From: Dietzia natronolimnaea | Lineage (GTDB): Bacteria; Actinomycetota; Actinomycetes; Mycobacteriales; Mycobacteriaceae | Direction: 5' to 3' | Assembly: GCF_002289575.1 (NCBI RefSeq) | Contig: NZ_NTGA01000020.1 | Location: 1-64,000, forward strand | DNA: 64,000 nt | Part shown: positions 1 through 9,044 of the stretch, piece after piece | How positions within the stretch are numbered: the stretch's first letter is position 1 | Layout: each line of letters begins with the position of its first letter | Notes under the pieces: generated by a model | The model's input: the letters and a program-made list of their open reading frames with translations, nothing else | What the model was told of the DNA's origin: nothing | Database searches by the model: none | Program-made: the position numbers and the translations under genes

Positions 1-684
1 CAAAACTCACACAATTATCTTGACAGGCTCGCCCGGATGGATCCCAAGGTCAAAATCAAAGCCGCGATCGCCAGCATCGAAGAGAAAGCCTGGAAGCCGA
101 TCGCCTACCCCAACGCCGTCTACGACCAGGCCGAGCAGCGCTGGATCTCCGACGCCGAGGTCGCCGAAGTGCCGTTCGTCGCGTTCACCGGTCGCCGCAA
201 AAGCGAACATGTGCCGTGCCGACTGATCGTGCGAAGGGTCAAGCGCTTACAGCGACTGGAATCCGATGGCACCGCCCAGGGTGAGTTGTTCGCCGTGTAC
301 CGCCACCATGCGTTCATCACCAACAGCCTTCTGGGCCTCGTCGAGGCCGATCAGCGGCACCGTGATCACGCGATCGTCGAGCAAGTCATCGCCGAACTCA
401 AAGAAGGACCACTGGCGCATCTACCGTCGGGAAAGTACGCCGCGAACGCCGCCTGGGTGGCGTTGGCCGTGATCGCGTTCAACATTGCGCGAGCCGCCGC
501 AGTCGCCGCCGACCTGGCCAAATCCAGGTGGTCAAGCCTTCGCCGCAAGATCATCAAGATCCCGGGCCGGATCGCCACAACCGGGCGTCGACTCATCCTC
601 CACCTACCCACCGACTGGCCCTGGGAAGAGGGCTGGCAGAAACTGCACGCCCTGGCGACCGGGCCGCCCGCCGCGGCGCCCTGA
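1..684 (+). CDS. IS1380-family transposase, C-terminal part (cut by left window edge)
   Basis: DDE transposase of the IS1380 family, which cuts and pastes its own element. The frame is open to base 1, so the gene starts outside the window and only about 227 C-terminal residues are visible. Family-typical stretches are ARMDPKV near the start, the arginine-rich LIVRRVKRL, the HRDHAIVEQVI segment followed by LAHLPSGK, and the C-terminal LHLPTDWPW. No stop or frameshift is visible in this part, so the copy could be intact. A possible right end of the element (ggtggatcagggctcagg, about 822-839) lies 140 bases downstream. The neighbours are decayed fragments of other elements, marking this as an insertion hot spot at the border of the conserved pgi block. 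Confidence 0.8.
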   Translation, partial: QNSHNYLDRLARMDPKVKIKAAIASIEEKAWKPIAYPNAVYDQAEQRWISDAEVAEVPFVAFTGRRKSEHVPCRLIVRRVKRLQRLESDGTAQGELFAVYRHHAFITNSLLGLVEADQRHRDHAIVEQVIAELKEGPLAHLPSGKYAANAAWVALAVIAFNIARAAAVAADLAKSRWSSLRRKIIKIPGRIATTGRRLILHLPTDWPWEEGWQKLHALATGPPAAAP

Positions 685-974
685 CCACCAAAGCCCCCGG
701 CGGGCAGAAACCTGGAAAGGACCCCACACGTGGAAAGGCCGGAGCAGACCGGCGGTTCCCACCTGCCCACTGAATCCCTCACGCCCCCGAAACCACGAAC
801 GAGCCACACGCGATCACCGACGGTGGATCAGGGCTCAGGCCTCCTCGAATAGGAAAAGACGGCGCGAATGCGCCGCCTAAGCCTCACCTTGAGCAGGCCA
901 TCCCCGGCAGGTCCCAGGAGTGCCGGGTCGCCGGAATGCGAGTACCGGATCGCCGGATCGCCGGACCAGGAGTG
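685..974. other. Non-coding DNA after the IS1380 transposase, with probable element end
   Basis: This stretch has no convincing gene. It probably holds the 3' non-coding part and right end of the IS1380-type element, because GGTGGATC followed by AGGCTCAGG-like sequence near 822-839 resembles ends seen in this family. Short inverted and direct runs of CCGGA and GGATCGCCGGA occur at 930-965. The left end of the element lies outside the window, so its inverted repeat partner cannot be compared. Confidence 0.3.
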
Positions 975-1274
975 CCGACTGGCCCTACCCGCCAACTTCC
1001 TCCCTGACCTGCACAACTGCGACCTGCTGGTCCTGGACGACCTAAGACCACCCCGATGGCTCCACTGTCGGCGGTCGAGTTGCTCAACACCCTTGCTGCC
1101 AGAAGAGGGCGGGGCTCGGCTCTGCTGACCTCGTAGTCCGATCCGTCCGACTGGTACAAGTCGCTCTACGACGCGGTCATCGCCGAAACGATCTTCAACC
1201 GGGTCGCCGCCGACGCGAAGATCATCGCCCTCAACGGACCGGACACGAGACGGCACCTCGCCGCAAGGCCGTAG
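975..1274 (+). pseudogene. IstB-like ATPase remnant (IS21 family), frameshifted
   Basis: Remnant of the IS21 helper ATPase IstB, which assists the IstA transposase. The Walker B-like run DLLVLDDL is encoded at 1021-1044. A frameshift between about 1050 and 1065 moves the reading to another frame, where LSAVELLNTLAARRG and LLTS follow. An in-frame TAG at 1134-1136 breaks it again before DPSDWYKSLYDAV, and the fragment ends with a TAG at 1272-1274. IstB proteins have about 250 residues and only about the last 100 are recognisable. The N-terminal Walker A part is missing. This copy is inactive. Confidence 0.6.
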
Positions 1275-1294
1275 CCGGCCAAGCGGTCGGACGG

Positions 1295-1576
1295 GTGGAC
1301 CGCTACCCGATTCCCGTCCGGCTGCTACCCGATCGTCAGAACCCCGCTATCCGAAATGCGTCCCTAACAGGCATGCGCAGCATGCTGCTCGAGCTCCTCG
1401 AGCGCCGCTACGGGCACGCCTCAACGGTGTTCTGCACGCAGTACGCCCAGAAGGACTGGCATCAGCGGCTCGGCTCCGGAGTCCACGCCGACGCCATCAT
1501 GGACCGCATCGTCCACAACACCCTCTGGATCGAGACCGGAACCTTCAACATGCGCGAACACACCGCCGTGAACTAG
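1295..1576 (+). pseudogene. Second IstB-like C-terminal fragment (IS21 family)
   Basis: A 93-codon open frame whose second half matches the C-terminus of IstB ATPases: a LLELLERRYGH segment, then FCTQY, DWHQRLG, the conserved HADAIMDRIVHN and a final NMRE. The first 25 codons do not look like IstB and the nucleotide-binding part is absent, so this is a truncated relic. Its C-terminal motif set (CTQY...HADAIMDR) differs from that of the fragment just upstream (DPSDWYKSLYDAV), so the two come from different IS21 subgroups rather than one broken gene. Confidence 0.6.
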
Positions 1577-1593
1577 CCACCGGATCGGCGCCC

Positions 1594-1678
1594 GAGAGCC
1601 GGTGGCTCCCACCCCATCGGCCACCGGCTCTCAAAGCCAATAACGGTGGCTCCGAACCTCAATACCCGGTGGCTCCCA
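1594..1678. repeat. IS21-like end: repeated GGTGGCTCC motifs and 13-bp inverted repeat
   Basis: The motif GGTGGCTCC occurs three times on this strand, at 1601, 1645 and 1669. GAGAGCCGGTGGC (1594-1606) forms a perfect inverted repeat with 1620-1632. IS21-family elements carry several copies of a terminal motif at each end as transposase binding sites. Placed 18 bases after the IstB stop codon, this fits the right end of an IS21-type element. The matching left end was not found. Confidence 0.45.
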
Positions 1679-1686
1679 AACCCTCG

Positions 1687-1803
1687 AATACTCACTGCCT
1701 TGAGCATCTCGGTCAACAAGCCGTCCTTGCCGGTCAGCTCCAGCCCCCGCGAGCGGGTCTCGGCGAGCACGTGATCGATCAGCGCATCCGAGAACACCTC
1801 CCG
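1687..1803 (-). pseudogene. IS256-like transposase N-terminal scrap
   Basis: On the minus strand about 39 codons read FSDALIDHVLAE followed by LTGKDGLLTEMLKAV. This resembles the N-terminus of IS256-family (mutator-type) transposases, where a GKDGLL-like motif precedes the ERALEAEL segment. The similarity stops abruptly at the GGTGGCTCC repeats, so the fragment was probably truncated by the IS21-type insertion next to it. It is too short to be functional. Confidence 0.4.
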
Positions 1804-1939
1804 ACGAAGCCCCGTAGATCGTGGCCATGGCCCAGAATCGCACGCGGGCGCACCGCGTGAGAGCACGCGGGCGCATCGCGCTGGAGTTCGCTGGCCCGCA
1901 GCGCGCGAGAGGAGATACTGGGCCGATACTGGGCGGGTG

Positions 1940-3598
1940 TCAGCGCCTGCCGCGGGCCTCGCGGTAGATCTCGACGAGGGAGTCGGTGGAGGAGTCGAAG
2001 GCCGGGTCGGGACGGGTGTCGACGGTGAGAGCGCTGAGCAGTTCGCCGGCCTGGGCCTTGCCCAGCTCGACGCCCCACTGGTCGAACGCGTTGATGCCGA
2101 GGATGGCGGCCTGGGTGAACACCACGTGCTCGTACAGGGCGATGAGCTGGCCCACGACGCCCGGGGAGAGCGACGGTGCGAGGATCGTCGTGGACGGCCG
2201 GTTGCCGGGCATCACCTTGTGGGGCGCGAGCGCTGGGTCGACGCCGTCGGCGAGGACCTCTTCCTCGGTCTTGCCGAACGCCAGCACCCGCGACTGGGCG
2301 AACAGGTTGGCCATCAGCAGGTCGTGCATGGACACCGCGCCCGGCTCACCCGGGAGGTAGGCGTCCAGATCCGCGCCCGGGCGGGCGATGCCGATGAAGT
2401 CGACCGGCACGAGCTGCGTGCCTTGGTGCAGGAGTTGGAAGAAGGCGTGCTGTCCGTTGGTGCCGGGCTCGCCCCAGTAGACCTCGCCGGTGGGGTAGGT
2501 GACGTCGGAGCCGTCGAGGCGCACCGACTTGCCGAGCGACTCCATGGTGAGCTGCTGCAGGTAGGCGGGGAACCGCTGCAGATCCTGGGCGTACGGTATG
2601 ACGGCCTTGGACTGCGCCCCGAGGAAGCACGTGTACCAGATGCTCAGCAGTGCCATGAGGACCGGCGCGTTGCGCTCGGGTGTCTCGGTGGCGAAGTGCA
2701 GGTCCATCGTGTGGAAGCCCTCGAGCAGCTCGATGAACGCCGGCGGCCCCGCCGTGAGCATCACCGACAGCCCGATGGCCGACGGCACCGAGTAGCGTCC
2801 GCCGACCCAGTCCCAGAACTCGAACATGTTGTCCGCCGCGATGCCGAAGTCGGCGACCTTGTCGGCAGCGGTCGACACCGCCACGAAATGCGAGGCGATC
2901 GCGTTGTCGGAGCCCAGGGCATCGACGAAGTGCCGGCGCGTCGCGTGGGCGTTGGCCATGGTCTCCTGGGTGGTGAACGTCTTGGAGGCCACCACGACGA
3001 GGGTCGTGGCCGGATCGATCTCCGCGAGCGTGGCCGAGAGGTCGGCGGGGTCGACGTTGGAGACGTAGTGCGCGCGGATGCCGGCCGTCTGGAGCCCGCG
3101 CAGCGCACTGTCGACCATCACCGGCCCCAGGTCGGAACCCCCGATACCGATGTTGATCACCGTGTCGATCCGCTCACCCGTGTACCCGGTCCACTCGCCG
3201 GAGCGGACGCGGTGGGAGAAATCGGTCATGCGCGCCAGTACCGCGTGGACGTCGGCCACCACGTCCCGGTCGTCGACGACGAGCTGGGCATCGGCCGGGA
3301 GGCGGAGCGCCGTGTGGAGCACCGACCGGTCCTCCGTTGTGTTGATGCGGTCCCCCCGGAACATGGCGGCCCGCTGCGCCGGCAGTCGGGCGGCGTGGGC
3401 CAGATCGGTGAGGGCGGCCAGGATCTCACCGGTGACCAGGTGCTTGGACAGGTCCACGTGGAGGTCGCCCGCGTTGACCGTCATCCGGCGGCCGCGCTCG
3501 GGATCGGCGGCGAACAGCTCCCGCAGACTCACCTCGCCGATCGAGGGGACCAGGTCCTCCACCGCTGCCCACTGCTCCGTCGTGCTGATGTCGGTCAT
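1940..3598 (-). CDS. pgi: Glucose-6-phosphate isomerase
   Basis: Interconverts glucose 6-phosphate and fructose 6-phosphate in the cytoplasm (glycolysis, gluconeogenesis, pentose recycling). The 552-residue length is normal for the long bacterial form. The first SIS domain carries [12 protein letters not shown] around residues 145-160. The family signature [13 protein letters not shown] follows the active-site WGEPGTN at about 373-390, and the C-terminal [25 protein letters not shown] is complete. The ATG at 3598 gives [10 protein letters not shown], a normal N-terminus. It lies 122 bases downstream of the chorismate mutase gene on the same strand, as in Rv0948c-Rv0946c. Its 3' end faces the insertion-sequence scrapyard, so the conserved block ends here. 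Confidence 0.97.
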   Translation of the reverse strand: MTDISTTEQWAAVEDLVPSIGEVSLRELFAADPERGRRMTVNAGDLHVDLSKHLVTGEILAALTDLAHAARLPAQRAAMFRGDRINTTEDRSVLHTALRLPADAQLVVDDRDVVADVHAVLARMTDFSHRVRSGEWTGYTGERIDTVINIGIGGSDLGPVMVDSALRGLQTAGIRAHYVSNVDPADLSATLAEIDPATTLVVVASKTFTTQETMANAHATRRHFVDALGSDNAIASHFVAVSTAADKVADFGIAADNMFEFWDWVGGRYSVPSAIGLSVMLTAGPPAFIELLEGFHTMDLHFATETPERNAPVLMALLSIWYTCFLGAQSKAVIPYAQDLQRFPAYLQQLTMESLGKSVRLDGSDVTYPTGEVYWGEPGTNGQHAFFQLLHQGTQLVPVDFIGIARPGADLDAYLPGEPGAVSMHDLLMANLFAQSRVLAFGKTEEEVLADGVDPALAPHKVMPGNRPSTTILAPSLSPGVVGQLIALYEHVVFTQAAILGINAFDQWGVELGKAQAGELLSALTVDTRPDPAFDSSTDSLVEIYREARGRR

Positions 3599-3720
3599 GA
3601 CGTCGAGGCTAACCGGGAGTAACGGGGTGCCGCCGCCCGTTCCAGCGATGTGACCCCCGCAACTCCTCCCTGATCGGACCTCCCGACGTGAGCTGGGCGC
3701 CGGGGGAGTGACAGGTGCTG

Positions 3721-4047
3721 CTAGTGGCCCAGACGGCCCCGGCCCAGGCGCAGGAGCATGCCGGCGAGGGTCTGGCCCTCCTCACCGAGCGAGGAGAAGC
3801 GCTCGTAGACCTTGAGCTCGCGGGTGTGCACGAGCTTCGTCCCGCCCGACTTCATCCGCGTCCGGCCGATACGGCGGGAGATCTCGCTGCGGCGGACGAT
3901 CGCGTCGAGGATCGTGGCGTCCAGCCGGTCGATCTCGAGCCTCAGCTCGCGGATCTCGGCCTCGGACAGTGGGTCGTCGGTGCCGGCGGGATCGGTCCCG
4001 GTGGGGTCGGTGCCGGCTGATTCCTGGCCGGCGGGGTCGGTGCTCAT
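3721..4047 (-). CDS. Chorismate mutase (AroQ-delta type, DAHP synthase partner)
   Basis: Converts chorismate to prephenate for phenylalanine and tyrosine synthesis. The 108-residue all-helical protein has the AroQ core [16 protein letters not shown] with ERFSSLG further on. It ends in RLGRGRLGH, identical to the C-terminus of M. tuberculosis Rv0948c, the segment by which that enzyme docks on DAHP synthase for activation and feedback control. The 25 N-terminal residues are a low-complexity TDPAG-type extension. The longer open frame upstream was rejected because a -10 box (GATAAT, 4059-4054) sits 6 bases before this ATG, which implies a leaderless mRNA. Confidence 0.9.
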   Translation of the reverse strand: MSTDPAGQESAGTDPTGTDPAGTDDPLSEAEIRELRLEIDRLDATILDAIVRRSEISRRIGRTRMKSGGTKLVHTRELKVYERFSSLGEEGQTLAGMLLRLGRGRLGH

Positions 4048-4053
4048 GGCTGA

Positions 4054-4059
4054 ATTATC
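4054..4059 (-). promoter_or_regulatory. -10 box of chorismate mutase gene (leaderless)
   Basis: On the minus strand GATAAT is followed by 6 bases and the ATG of chorismate mutase. The spacing predicts transcription starting at the start codon. It lies 33 bases from the divergent -10 of the symporter gene. Confidence 0.5.
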
Positions 4060-4091
4060 CCACTGCGCCCCGACAGCGGTGAAAGACCGTC

Positions 4092-4097
4092 TAATGT
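4092..4097 (+). promoter_or_regulatory. -10 box of AGCS symporter gene (leaderless)
   Basis: TAATGT is followed by 8 bases and GTG at 4106. The hexamer overlaps the upstream ATG at 4094, so that ATG could not be in the transcript. This decides for the GTG start. Confidence 0.5.
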
Positions 4098-4105
4098 TTC
4101 CGCCC

Positions 4106-5530
4106 GTGGATGAATTCAACACGTTTCTCGCCGACATCGGATCGGTGATCTGGGGGCCGTATGTCCTCATTCCGCTGCTGCTCGGGACCGGCCTGGTCCT
4201 CACGATCCGTCTACGGATGTTGCAGTTCCGCAAGCTCGGCCCCGCCCTGCGGCTCGGGCTGCTCAAGCGGACCGACGACGGCGGCTCGGGTGACATCTCG
4301 CAGTACCAGGCGCTGACCACCGCGCTCGCCGCGACCGTCGGCGTGGGCAACATCGTCGGCGTCGCCACGGCCATCGCGCTGGGCGGGCCGGGTGCGCTGT
4401 TCTGGATGTGGATCACCGCGCTCGTCGGCATGGCGTCCAAGTACTCCGAGGCGTTCCTTGGGGTCCGGTACCGCGTCACCGACGCCCGTGGCGAGCAGTC
4501 CGGCGGCCCGCAGTACTACCTGCACCGCGGGTTCGCGGAGATCTTCGGCCGCGCCGGTGGCCGGGTGGGCCTGGTCCTGTCGATCGTGTTCGCGGTGTTC
4601 GCCGTGTTGGCCAGTTTCGGCATCGGCAACATGACCCAGGGCAACGCGGTGGCGACCCAGCTGGACAACTCCTTCGGCGTCCCACAGGTCACCACCGGGA
4701 TCGTCCTGTTCGTCCTCACCGGCGCGGTGCTGCTCGGTGGCATCAAGGCGATCGGCCGGGTCACCGCCGGTTTCGTGCCGCTGATGATCGTGCTCTACAT
4801 CCTGGGCGGAATCGTCGTGCTCGTCGTCAACGCCGAGGAGATACCCGCCGCGTTCGGCCAGGTCTTCTCGGAGGCCTTCACCGGGACGTCGGCGGTCGGT
4901 GGCTTCGCCGGTTCGGCGATCCTCTACGCCATCCAGATGGGCGTGGCGCGCGGCATCTTCTCCAACGAGTCCGGGATGGGCTCCGCGGCGATCGCGGCCG
5001 CGGCGGCCAAGACCACCCACCCCACCCGGCAGGGCCTGGTGTCGATGACCCAGACGTTCATCGACACCATCATCGTCGTGACGTTCACCGGTCTGGTGCT
5101 GGTGACCACGGGTGTGTGGCAGGAGGGCAGCGACAGCGCCGGGACGATGACCGCAGACGCCTTCGGCTCCGCGATCCCCGAGGGCGACAAGCTGGTCGCG
5201 GTGTCCATCGCGTTCTTCGCCTTCTCCACCATCCTCGGTTGGTCGTACTACGGCGAGCGCTGTATGGAGCGGCTCGTGGGCGCGCGCGGCGTCATCCCGT
5301 ACCGCATGGTGTTCACCTGTGTGGTGTTCGTGGGGGCGGTCACCGAGCTCGAGGTGGTGTGGAACTTCGCCGACGTCATGAACGGCCTCATGGCCATCCC
5401 CAACCTCATCGGCCTCCTGGTCCTCTCCGGCCTCATCGTCCGTGAGACGCGCCACTACCTGGACAACGACCCCGGTCTGACCGCCACGGCGTCCCAGGTG
5501 AAGGAGTTCACGGGGGTCGGTCAACGCTGA
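4106..5530 (+). CDS. AGCS-family alanine/glycine:cation symporter
   Basis: Inner-membrane sodium- or proton-coupled importer of small neutral amino acids (AGCS/DAACS type). From GTG 4106 it has 474 residues, normal for the family. The start reads VDEFNTFLADIGSVIWGPYVL, the usual AGCS N-terminus, and the highly conserved GVGNIVGVATAIALGGPGALFWMW and NESGMGSAAIAAAAAK stretches are present. About ten membrane helices are visible. Upstream in-frame ATGs at 4094 and earlier are unlikely because they lie in or before the predicted -10 box. It is inserted between chorismate mutase and uvrD relative to M. tuberculosis. Substrate specificity cannot be read from the sequence. Confidence 0.92.
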   Translation: MDEFNTFLADIGSVIWGPYVLIPLLLGTGLVLTIRLRMLQFRKLGPALRLGLLKRTDDGGSGDISQYQALTTALAATVGVGNIVGVATAIALGGPGALFWMWITALVGMASKYSEAFLGVRYRVTDARGEQSGGPQYYLHRGFAEIFGRAGGRVGLVLSIVFAVFAVLASFGIGNMTQGNAVATQLDNSFGVPQVTTGIVLFVLTGAVLLGGIKAIGRVTAGFVPLMIVLYILGGIVVLVVNAEEIPAAFGQVFSEAFTGTSAVGGFAGSAILYAIQMGVARGIFSNESGMGSAAIAAAAAKTTHPTRQGLVSMTQTFIDTIIVVTFTGLVLVTTGVWQEGSDSAGTMTADAFGSAIPEGDKLVAVSIAFFAFSTILGWSYYGERCMERLVGARGVIPYRMVFTCVVFVGAVTELEVVWNFADVMNGLMAIPNLIGLLVLSGLIVRETRHYLDNDPGLTATASQVKEFTGVGQR

Positions 5531-5554
5531 GCCCGGGGTGTCGGACCGAGTGGG

Positions 5555-5560
5555 TAGATT
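5555..5560 (+). promoter_or_regulatory. -10 box of uvrD (near-leaderless)
   Basis: TAGATT is followed by 9 bases and the ATG at 5570. No Shine-Dalgarno sequence lies between, so a leaderless or very short leader transcript is likely. Confidence 0.45.
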
Positions 5561-5569
5561 GGACCCACG

Positions 5570-8020
5570 ATGACCGACACCGCACACGCTTCCGCCCGAC
5601 CGACCACGCCCCACTCGCTCCTCCTCGACGGGCTCAACCCACAGCAGGCCGCCGCGGTCACGCACCGCGGCGGCCCGTTGTTGATCGTGGCCGGCGCGGG
5701 ATCGGGTAAGACCAGCGTGCTCACGCGGCGGATTGCTTACCTGCTGGCCGAGGGGGGCGCGCACCCGGGGCAGATCCTCGCCATCACGTTCACCAACAAG
5801 GCTGCCGCAGAGATGCGGGAGCGGGTGTCGGCGCTGGTGGGCTCCCACGCCGAGCGAATGTGGGTGGCCACGTTCCACTCGATCTGCGTGCGGATCCTGC
5901 GCGCCCAGTCCGCGCTCCTGGGTACCCGCAATTCCAACTTCACGATCTACGACTCGGACGATTCCCGCCGTCTGCTCGGCATGATCGCCAAGGAGCAGAA
6001 TCTCGACATCAAGAAGTTCACGCCGCGGATGCTCGCCACGGCAATCTCGAACCACAAGAACGAACTCCGTGAACCGTCCGAGGCCATGGATCGTGCGCTG
6101 GAGGACTCGGACCGGACCGGGCAGACGGTGGCGACCGTGTTCACCGAATACCAGGCACGACTGCAGGCGGCCAACGCCTTCGACTTCGACGACCTGATCG
6201 GGGAGACGGTGGCACTGCTGCGGTCGCATCCGGAGGTGGCGGCCTACTACCGGCGCCGGTTCCGCCACGTCATGGTGGACGAGTACCAGGACACCAACCA
6301 CGCCCAGTACATCCTCGTCCGCACTCTGGTCGGCGGGGCGGCCGGGACCGGGGACGACGCCGCGGCCGGGGTCGCGCCGGCGGAACTCTGTGTGGTGGGA
6401 GACGCGGACCAGTCCATCTACGCCTTCCGCGGGGCCACCATCCGCAACATCGAGGACTTCGAGCACGATTACCCGGACGCCCGGTCGATCCTGCTGGAAC
6501 AGAATTACCGCTCGACCCAGACGATCCTCTCCGCCGCCAACGCGGTGATCTCCCGGAACCCGGGCCGGCGCGAGAAGAACCTCTGGACCGACGAGGGAAC
6601 CGGCGAGTTGCTCGTGGGGTACGTGGCGGACAACGAACACGACGAGGCGCGGTTCATCGCCGGTGAGATCGATCGGCTCGTGGACTCCGGGGTGGTCGGG
6701 TACTCCGACGTGGCGGTGTTCTACCGGACCAACAACTCCTCCCGCGTGATCGAGGACGTGTTCGTCCGCCTGGGGTTGCCCTACAAGGTCGTCGGGGGCA
6801 CCCGGTTCTACGAGCGCAAGGAGGTGCGCGACGTGGTCGCCTACCTCAAGGTTCTCGCCAACCCGGACGACACGGTGGCCCTGCGCCGCATCCTCAACAC
6901 TCCGCGGCGGGGGATCGGCGACCGCGCGGAGGCCTGTGTGGTGGTCCACGCCGAACAGCGGGCCATCGGTTTCGGTGAGGCCCTGCGGGACGCCGCCGAG
7001 GGAAGGGTGGCGCTCCTGCCGACGCGCTCGGTCAAGGCGATCGCGGGGTTCGTCTCGCTGCTCGACGAGCTGCGTGGGCGGATGGCCGGCTCCGGCCACC
7101 CCGGGGGCGAGGACTCGGCCCCCGATGTCGGAGCCCTGGTGGAAGCCGTACTGGAGCGCACCGGATATCGCGCCGAGTTGGAGGCCTCCAACGACCCGCA
7201 GGACGCGGCGCGGTTGGACAACCTCAACGAGCTGGTGGGTGTGGGCCGGGAGTTCTCCTCCGAGGCCGCGCTCCAGCGGTCGGCGCGGGAGCAGGGTTTC
7301 GGCGACGCCGATCCGGACGGTCCGGCCAATCTGGACGAGGGGCTCGCCGAGCCCGGTTCGCTGGCGGCCTTCCTCGAGCGGGTCTCCCTGGTGGCGGACG
7401 CCGACCAGATCCCCGATCAGGACCAGGGGCAGGTCACCCTCATGACCCTCCACACCGCCAAGGGCCTCGAGTTCCCGGTGGTGTTCCTCGTCGGCATGGA
7501 GGACGGCCTGTTCCCGCACATGCGTGCTCTCGGCGATCCGGCGGAGCTGTCCGAGGAGCGGCGGTTGGCGTATGTGGGGATCACCCGCGCCCGCACGCGT
7601 CTCTACCTGACCCGCGCGATGATGCGCTCGTCGTGGGGCCAGCCCATGACCAACCCCGGATCCCGCTTCCTCGAGGAGATCCCCTCCGAGGCGATCGAAT
7701 GGCAGCGCGAGGAACCGGTCGGCGGTGGAGGGTTCGGCGACTCCGACTCGTATGCGCCCCGACGCCGCTTCGGTGGTGGCGGCTCCGGTGGCGGGTTCGG
7801 CTCCGGTGGCGGACGCTCGTCCGGAATCCCTCGGGCGAAGTCCTCCGCGCCCACCCTGGAACTGGCGCCGGGAGATCGGGTGACGCACGACAAGTACGGG
7901 CTCGGAAAGGTGCTCACGTGCGATGGGAGCGGTCCGCGTGCCACGGCGACGATCGACTTCGGCGCGTCCGGGAAGGTGCGCCTGATGCTGATCGGGGGAG
8001 TCCCGATGCAGAAGCTCTAG
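5570..8020 (+). CDS. uvrD1: UvrD/PcrA-type superfamily 1 DNA helicase
   Basis: ATP-dependent 3'-5' DNA helicase for nucleotide excision repair and replication-fork clearing. In 816 residues all SF1A motifs are seen: Q-motif LNPQQ, Walker A GAGSGKT at 42-48, Walker B DEYQDTNHAQY, GDADQSIYAFRGA (motif III), QNYRST (IV), TLHTAKGLEF (V) and YVGITRAR (VI). A glycine-rich linker near 715-750 leads to a C-terminal Tudor-like domain (GDRVTHDKYGLGKV), which in PcrA/UvrD binds RNA polymerase. The position next to chorismate mutase corresponds to Rv0949 (UvrD1), whose C-terminal region binds Ku in mycobacteria. It converges on the M23 peptidase gene with a 34-base gap. Confidence 0.95.
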   Translation: MTDTAHASARPTTPHSLLLDGLNPQQAAAVTHRGGPLLIVAGAGSGKTSVLTRRIAYLLAEGGAHPGQILAITFTNKAAAEMRERVSALVGSHAERMWVATFHSICVRILRAQSALLGTRNSNFTIYDSDDSRRLLGMIAKEQNLDIKKFTPRMLATAISNHKNELREPSEAMDRALEDSDRTGQTVATVFTEYQARLQAANAFDFDDLIGETVALLRSHPEVAAYYRRRFRHVMVDEYQDTNHAQYILVRTLVGGAAGTGDDAAAGVAPAELCVVGDADQSIYAFRGATIRNIEDFEHDYPDARSILLEQNYRSTQTILSAANAVISRNPGRREKNLWTDEGTGELLVGYVADNEHDEARFIAGEIDRLVDSGVVGYSDVAVFYRTNNSSRVIEDVFVRLGLPYKVVGGTRFYERKEVRDVVAYLKVLANPDDTVALRRILNTPRRGIGDRAEACVVVHAEQRAIGFGEALRDAAEGRVALLPTRSVKAIAGFVSLLDELRGRMAGSGHPGGEDSAPDVGALVEAVLERTGYRAELEASNDPQDAARLDNLNELVGVGREFSSEAALQRSAREQGFGDADPDGPANLDEGLAEPGSLAAFLERVSLVADADQIPDQDQGQVTLMTLHTAKGLEFPVVFLVGMEDGLFPHMRALGDPAELSEERRLAYVGITRARTRLYLTRAMMRSSWGQPMTNPGSRFLEEIPSEAIEWQREEPVGGGGFGDSDSYAPRRRFGGGGSGGGFGSGGGRSSGIPRAKSSAPTLELAPGDRVTHDKYGLGKVLTCDGSGPRATATIDFGASGKVRLMLIGGVPMQKL

Positions 8021-8054
8021 TGGGGGCCTGCCGAGGGGGACTGGGCCGAGGGGG

Positions 8055-8912
8055 TCAGCTGCCGAAGGGGCTGGAGGTCGAACCCTCCACGCTTCCTGCG
8101 CCCGCGAGGTAGATGCCGTGCTGGGCCAACCAGATGACGGGGTCGACGTGCTGGGACCCGTCGAGCAGGACCTCGAAGTGCAGGTGCGAGCCCGTCGAGA
8201 AGCCCATGTTGCCCATGCCCGCGATCTTCTGGCCGGCGTAGACGCGCTCGCCCTCGCGGACGTCGAGTGACTCCATGTGGCCGTAGACGGTCATCGTGCC
8301 GTCGTCGGACATGATCCGTATCCAGTTCCCGAAACCCTGAGCGGGGCCGGAATCGATCACCACTCCGTCGGTGGCCGCGAGGATCGGCGTGCCGTTGGCG
8401 TTGGCGATGTCGATCCCCGCGTGCATCGCGCCCCAGCGCATGCCGAAACCCGAGGTGAAGGTGCCTTCGGCGGGAAGAGCCACCTTCGGACGACGTGCCT
8501 GCTCCTCGGCGATCTCACGCTGGGTGTTGATCTCCGTGCCGGCGTAGAGCATGGCCGACTGTGCGTTCTCCGCGGTCGAGTCGAAGGCCGAGACGACCAC
8601 CGGCTCGGGGAGGGAGGGAGTCGCGGAAGTGGACGAGGACGGAGCGTCGGGCGTACCGGTCGCCGGGGCCGCCTCGCCGTTGGCGAGGAGGGCGATGTCG
8701 CCCGCCTCGGCGGAGTGGGTGCCCGCGACATCCATGACCGACCCCGCAGAGGCTGCTGACACGGCGGCTCCGGCGGCGACGGCCAGCACGGCAGCGCGGC
8801 CACGCAGTGCGTGGGGAGGTGAGGGGAGGCGGTGACGTCCCCCCGCGTGTGCACCGGATGCGGGTACAACGACAGGAGCCGCGGGTGGTACGTGCTGCGA
8901 CTCGTTCTTCAC
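8055..8912 (-). CDS. Secreted M23-family murein endopeptidase
   Basis: Zinc metallopeptidase of the LytM/M23 family, predicted to act on peptidoglycan cross-bridges outside the membrane. From GTG 8912 it has 285 residues. A cationic N-terminus is followed by one hydrophobic segment (about 30-55, ending SAASAGS), a signal peptide or anchor. A Ser/Pro/Thr-rich linker follows, then a helical ETAENAQ region and the catalytic domain with HAGIDIAN (near 163) and HLHFEV (near 243). Rv0950c is the syntenic homologue. The longer frame to 9005 was rejected because GAGGGGAAACGCC, a good ribosome binding site, lies just before GTG 8912. Confidence 0.88.
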   Translation of the reverse strand: MKNESQHVPPAAPVVVPASGAHAGGRHRLPSPPHALRGRAAVLAVAAGAAVSAASAGSVMDVAGTHSAEAGDIALLANGEAAPATGTPDAPSSSTSATPSLPEPVVVSAFDSTAENAQSAMLYAGTEINTQREIAEEQARRPKVALPAEGTFTSGFGMRWGAMHAGIDIANANGTPILAATDGVVIDSGPAQGFGNWIRIMSDDGTMTVYGHMESLDVREGERVYAGQKIAGMGNMGFSTGSHLHFEVLLDGSQHVDPVIWLAQHGIYLAGAGSVEGSTSSPFGS

Positions 8913-9030
8913 CGGTGGCGTTTCCCCTCTGAGGTCGTGCTGTGATCTTTCCGTGATCAAGACGTCCACCAAGGTAACGGACCGGCAACGGCGCCGCAAG
9001 GTCATGCACCGCTGGCGTGGGAGGGGTGGA

Positions 9031-9044
9031 TCACACTGGTGTGA
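9031..9044. promoter_or_regulatory. Inverted repeat TCACAC-TG-GTGTGA between M23 peptidase and sucC
   Basis: TCACAC and GTGTGA form a perfect inverted repeat around TG. The next bases (gactccagtgatca) give a second, imperfect pairing with GATCACACTGG. The half-site TGTGA is the half-site of CRP/GlxR-type regulators, but the order of the half-sites is reversed, so a GlxR assignment is doubtful. The site could act on the peptidase or on sucCD. Confidence 0.3.

Noticed and set aside
1937-3622. 561-codon plus-strand open frame
   Set aside because: It mirrors pgi exactly and has no recognisable domain.
4211-7888. 1225-codon open frame on the minus strand
   Set aside because: It is antisense to the AGCS symporter and uvrD, whose motifs are complete. 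Its His/Arg/Gly/Asp-rich composition is that of a GC-rich shadow frame.
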